A stretch of DNA of 8,997 nucleotides from assembly GCA_031256755.1 (NCBI GenBank), contig JAIRPZ010000099.1, positions 1 through 8,997 on the forward strand, read 5' to 3'. A model generated the notes under the pieces. The model was not told the DNA's origin, ran no database searches, and saw only the letters and a list, made by a program, of their open reading frames with translations. Of the stretch, positions 6,885-8,997 are shown in pieces (within the stretch, counting starts at the first letter, position 1; every line of letters begins with the position of its first letter). Source of the DNA: Planctomycetaceae bacterium (GTDB lineage: Bacteria > Planctomycetota > Planctomycetia > Pirellulales > Thermoguttaceae). Both the position numbers and the translations under genes were made by a program.

Positions 6885-7625
6885 TTATCCTTTATCGAAC
6901 ACAAAATCGGCAGGAACATAGAGCAGTTTTGAGCAGGAACTGCACGTCACCGGCTTCTTGGCAAGAATCTGTGCAAGCGAATTGATCGGGATTTGGTGAT
7001 TGCATCCGCCGCAGAACTTTTGCTGTTCGACAACCGCCAACGCCTCCGAACCGCCGACACTCCGCACCAAACGATTGTACACTTCGCGGAATTCCCGCGG
7101 CAGTTTTGCTTCCTCCGATTCCAGCCGTTTTGATAATTCGGCAATTTCCGATTCGATTTCCGGTTTTTCGGCAGCAAACCGCTGCCGGGATGTTTCAAAT
7201 GTTTCTCTGGCTTTCTGAATATCCGCTTCAGCAGCGGGGATTTTTTCGGCAAATTGCTCTGCCTTTTCAATGGCTTCCAACGCCTCGTCGTCCAACACGC
7301 TGCGGGCGGCTTCGTCCGCCTGTATCTGGAGTTGCAATGCCTGATACTCCTTATTTGTTTTGGATTCCTGCAATTGGGATTTTCGTTTTGCCAGGGCTTG
7401 GTCGCGGGCAAGCACTTCTAACTCTTTCCGTTTGGCATCGGCATGCAGCGTCCGATGCTGCTCCTGAATTTGACTGCACACATCGGTTAATTTTTGAATA
7501 TTGGCTTCTTGGGACTTCAGCAATGCGGGACCGCGGCGCAACCGGCTGTGCAGAGAACCAAGCCGGGTTTGCAAAAGATGAATCTGCTCCAAAATCTCCC
7601 GAATTTCCTTCATTTTTTCCATCAT
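6885..7625 (-). CDS. Coiled-coil C4 zinc-ribbon protein (DUF164 / CT398 type)
   Basis: From the ATG at 7623-7625 the product has 246 residues. About residues 3-180 are charged and heptad-like, predicting a long antiparallel coiled coil that includes the family-typical segment SKTNKEYQALQ (88-98). The C-terminus is a C4 zinc ribbon, C205-GG-C208 and C228-SS-C231, followed by LLYVP. This is the layout of the family that includes chlamydial CT398 and Helicobacter HP0958, cytoplasmic adaptor proteins some of which touch sigma-54 or flagellar and secretion functions. The role here is unknown. The frame can also begin at a TTG at 7644-7646 (7 residues longer) or at the ATG at 7611-7613; none has a convincing Shine-Dalgarno. 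It is divergent from mqnE and convergent with the repeat-protein gene, 59 bp from its stop. Confidence 0.85.
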   Translation of the reverse strand: MMEKMKEIREILEQIHLLQTRLGSLHSRLRRGPALLKSQEANIQKLTDVCSQIQEQHRTLHADAKRKELEVLARDQALAKRKSQLQESKTNKEYQALQLQIQADEAARSVLDDEALEAIEKAEQFAEKIPAAEADIQKARETFETSRQRFAAEKPEIESEIAELSKRLESEEAKLPREFREVYNRLVRSVGGSEALAVVEQQKFCGGCNHQIPINSLAQILAKKPVTCSSCSKLLYVPADFVFDKG

Positions 7626-7663
7626 TAAACCGGAAAACGTCTCCAAAACGGCAATACCGCACT

Positions 7664-7691
7664 AGTATAACATACCGGCATAAAAAGACAA
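7664..7691 (-). promoter_or_regulatory. Candidate promoter of the zinc-ribbon gene
   Basis: On the minus strand TTGTCT (7686-7691, 4 of 6) is 16 bp from TATACT (7664-7669, 5 of 6). Predicted transcription start is near 7657, about 11 nt before the TTG and 32 nt before the first ATG of the frame. Confidence 0.45.
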
Positions 7692-7738
7692 GAGGATCGG
7701 CCCCTTTTGACAAATTCCCCATTTTTTTCCGATTCGGG

Positions 7739-7744
7739 TACAAT
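7739..7744 (+). promoter_or_regulatory. Candidate -10 box of mqnE
   Basis: TACAAT matches 5 of 6 bases and would start transcription near 7751. A perfect TTGACA exists at 7707-7712 but is 26 bp away, too far for a standard sigma70 promoter, so this call rests on the -10 box alone. Confidence 0.25.
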
Positions 7745-7750
7745 CAACGG

Positions 7751-7786
7751 CTGACATTTTCCTTCACATACAGTTCTTTATGTCAG
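7751..7786 (+). promoter_or_regulatory. Inverted repeat enclosing the mqnE start codon
   Basis: CTGACAT (7751-7757) is the exact reverse complement of ATGTCAG (7780-7786), and the second arm begins with the start codon itself. The loop is 22 nt. In the mRNA this 7-bp stem would bury the AUG. If transcription starts near 7751, the first arm would be the 5' end of the transcript. Confidence 0.35.
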
Positions 7787-8772
7787 AGTTGTCCTGTTTT
7801 GATTGGTTCGGTTTGGATTTGCACGAAGCCGGTTTGCGTGCTGATGAAGTCCGCCGGAAAAAACATGGCAGCAAAGCGTATTATGTTGTCAATGCTCATA
7901 TCAATCCGACCAATGTATGCAGTAAGGGCTGCCCGCTCTGTGCCTTTGCGGCTGAAGCAAAGGATAAACGGGCGTATGTTTTGGAATTCGATGATATTTT
8001 GCAGCGGGCGGAACGTGCGGCGGCTTTCGGAGCCGCACAAATTCATCTTGTAAGCAGTATTCATCCTGATAAACCGTACCGCTGGTACCGGGAAATGCTG
8101 ACCATGCTTCATCAGCATTTTCCGCAAATCAAATTGAAAGCGTGGACGGCGGTCGAAATTGCCGCATTTGCCGAGAGTACCGGCAAGAGCATCGAATATA
8201 TTTTGAAGGATTTGCAGACAGCCGGTCTTTCGTCTATGCCGGGGGGCGGTGCGGAAATTTTTGATACAGAAATCCGAAGAAAGATTGCCCCGAATAAAAT
8301 TCCCGCGGATCTCTGGCTTGAAGTCCATCGGACGGCTCACAAACTTGGGATTCCCACCAATGCGTCCATGCTTTTTGGTCATTTGGAAACACCGGCGCAC
8401 CGGATTGATCACATGCAGAAAATCCGTCATTTACAGGAGGAAACCGGCGGATTCGATTGTTTTGTGCCGCTTGTTTTTCATCCGAAGAACACGCGGATTC
8501 ATGTTCCGGTGATTTCGATGCAGGAGATTCTGAAGACGATAGCCGTCAGCAGATTATTGTTACAAAATATAGAACATATTAAGGCGTATTGGGTTACGCT
8601 TGGCGAATCGGCGGCGCAGATTGCTCTTTCTTACGGTGCGGACGATTTTGACGGGACCGTTTATGAGGAGCGGATTCATCACGATGCCGGTGCAGCGGTT
8701 CCTGCCGGTTTAACGGAACGGCGTATCCGTGAACTCATTCTTGAGGCGGGCAAGGAACCGGTTTTGCGTTAA
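7780..8772 (+). CDS. mqnE: Aminofutalosine synthase, radical SAM enzyme MqnE
   Basis: The 330-residue product should join the adenosyl group of S-adenosylmethionine to 3-[(1-carboxyvinyl)oxy]benzoate, giving aminofutalosine in the futalosine route to menaquinone, in the cytoplasm. The radical SAM cluster motif is C47-x3-C51-x2-C54, set in HINPTNVCSKGCPLCAF. Other family landmarks are HLVSSIHPDKPY (89-100), LKAWTAVEI (119-127), MPGGGAEIF (153-161), SMLFGHLET (196-204) and VPLVFHPKNT (229-238). The FHP-N-T form favours MqnE over the related MqnC, which usually has a W-FQP version. The N-terminus is some 30 residues shorter than I expect for the family. The frame is open upstream to a TGA at 7708-7710 but contains no ATG, GTG or TTG there, so 7780 is the only good start. 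No other menaquinone gene is in the window. No Shine-Dalgarno is visible. Confidence 0.92.
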   Translation: MSELSCFDWFGLDLHEAGLRADEVRRKKHGSKAYYVVNAHINPTNVCSKGCPLCAFAAEAKDKRAYVLEFDDILQRAERAAAFGAAQIHLVSSIHPDKPYRWYREMLTMLHQHFPQIKLKAWTAVEIAAFAESTGKSIEYILKDLQTAGLSSMPGGGAEIFDTEIRRKIAPNKIPADLWLEVHRTAHKLGIPTNASMLFGHLETPAHRIDHMQKIRHLQEETGGFDCFVPLVFHPKNTRIHVPVISMQEILKTIAVSRLLLQNIEHIKAYWVTLGESAAQIALSYGADDFDGTVYEERIHHDAGAAVPAGLTERRIRELILEAGKEPVLR

Positions 8773-8776
8773 TTTT

Positions 8777-8827
8777 GCCGATCCGTATCTGATGAGAATA
8801 CCGGTATGACCCCGATACGCCACCGGC
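8777..8827. other. Nested inverted repeats downstream of mqnE
   Basis: A perfect 10-bp palindrome ATACCGGTAT (8798-8807) sits nearly concentrically inside CGTATC (8784-8789) / GATACG (8814-8819), which in turn is flanked by GCCG (8777-8780) / CGGC (8824-8827). No T-run follows, so a classical terminator is unlikely. It could be an mRNA hairpin behind mqnE or an operator for the next gene. Confidence 0.35.
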
Positions 8828-8864
8828 ACGAATTGTCCGCTCCCTTCCTGATAGTGTTCATTTC

Positions 8865-8873
8865 TGGTAAAAT
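8865..8873 (+). promoter_or_regulatory. Candidate extended -10 promoter of the right-edge gene
   Basis: TGG-TAAAAT (TG at 8865-8866, box at 8868-8873) fits an extended -10 element; no good -35 box lies at the proper distance. Predicted transcription start is near 8880, about 19 nt before the ATG at 8899. Confidence 0.35.
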
Positions 8874-8898
8874 AGGGAAATTATTGCCTATCCGTAGT

Positions 8899-8997
8899 AT
8901 GTCCCTACCGAATCCGACATCAAGTCCGCAAATACCGGCGGTAACAACCCGAAGCGAGCGAGTAGCCCAGCGTGCCGCAGCAAAAGGAACCATGGCG
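8899..8997 (+). CDS. N-terminal fragment of an unidentified protein (runs off right edge)
   Basis: An ATG at 8899 opens a frame of 33 codons that is still open at the window end. The start reads MSLPNPTSSPQIPAVTT and is followed by a basic, alanine-rich helix-like stretch (RSERVAQRAAAKGT). This looks like a disordered protein N-terminus and has no hydrophobic signal sequence. The gene shares its direction with mqnE, 126 bp downstream of it, and has its own candidate extended -10 box. The fragment is too short to assign to a family. The opposite strand is also open here, so the call is tentative. Confidence 0.45.
   Translation, partial: MSLPNPTSSPQIPAVTTRSERVAQRAAAKGTMA

Noticed and set aside
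7626..7646. TTG start for the zinc-ribbon protein.
   Set aside because: It adds only 7 residues outside the coiled coil and has no Shine-Dalgarno site; the ATG at 7625 is simpler, though the TTG cannot be excluded.
7707..7712. Perfect TTGACA as the -35 box of mqnE.
   Set aside because: The nearest good -10 box (7739-7744) is 26 bp away, and no -10-like hexamer lies 16-18 bp downstream.
7106..8053. A 315-codon plus-strand open frame across the zinc-ribbon gene and the start of mqnE.
   Set aside because: It is antisense to one well-supported gene and out of frame with another; its product is Phe/Arg/Pro-rich with no recognisable fold.

Overview
The window looks like an ordinary chromosomal stretch of a Gram-negative-type bacterium, most likely a planctomycete. 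The pointers are a membrane-anchored von Willebrand A (VWA) protein with a Pro/Ala/Glu-rich linker, a very long orphan tetratricopeptide-repeat protein, a futalosine-pathway menaquinone gene, weak or absent Shine-Dalgarno sites, and single genes in frequently alternating orientation. This lineage call is inferred from style and gene content; no rRNA or other phylogenetic marker is present. There are no tRNA or rRNA genes, insertion sequences, CRISPR arrays or phage genes.

Layout. At 1-538 (minus) lies the N-terminal part of a zinc-ribbon P-loop NTPase that runs off the left edge. It is divergent from a plus-strand pair, a membrane VWA protein (637-1695) and dephospho-CoA kinase coaE (1692-2294), joined by an ATGA stop/start overlap. 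Convergent with coaE is a 12-helix-type NCS1-like permease (2300-3868, minus). A 245-bp divergent intergenic region carries promoters for the permease and for a 903-residue helical-repeat protein (4114-6825, plus). Convergent with that is a coiled-coil C4 zinc-ribbon protein of the DUF164/CT398 type (6885-7625, minus). It is divergent from mqnE, aminofutalosine synthase (7780-8772, plus). The start of another plus-strand gene (8899 onward) runs off the right edge.

Functional picture. coaE (last step of coenzyme A synthesis) and mqnE (second dedicated step of futalosine menaquinone synthesis) are core metabolism, and the permease probably imports a nucleobase or related compound. The most system-like part is the divergent pair of a zinc-ribbon P-loop protein and a transmembrane VWA protein, which could be two parts of an uncharacterised NTPase/VWA complex. 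The left edge hides the rest of the NTPase. I see no clear, complete novel system. The best leads are that pair, the large insertion in the permease, the orphan repeat protein, and several inverted or direct repeats in the intergenic regions.
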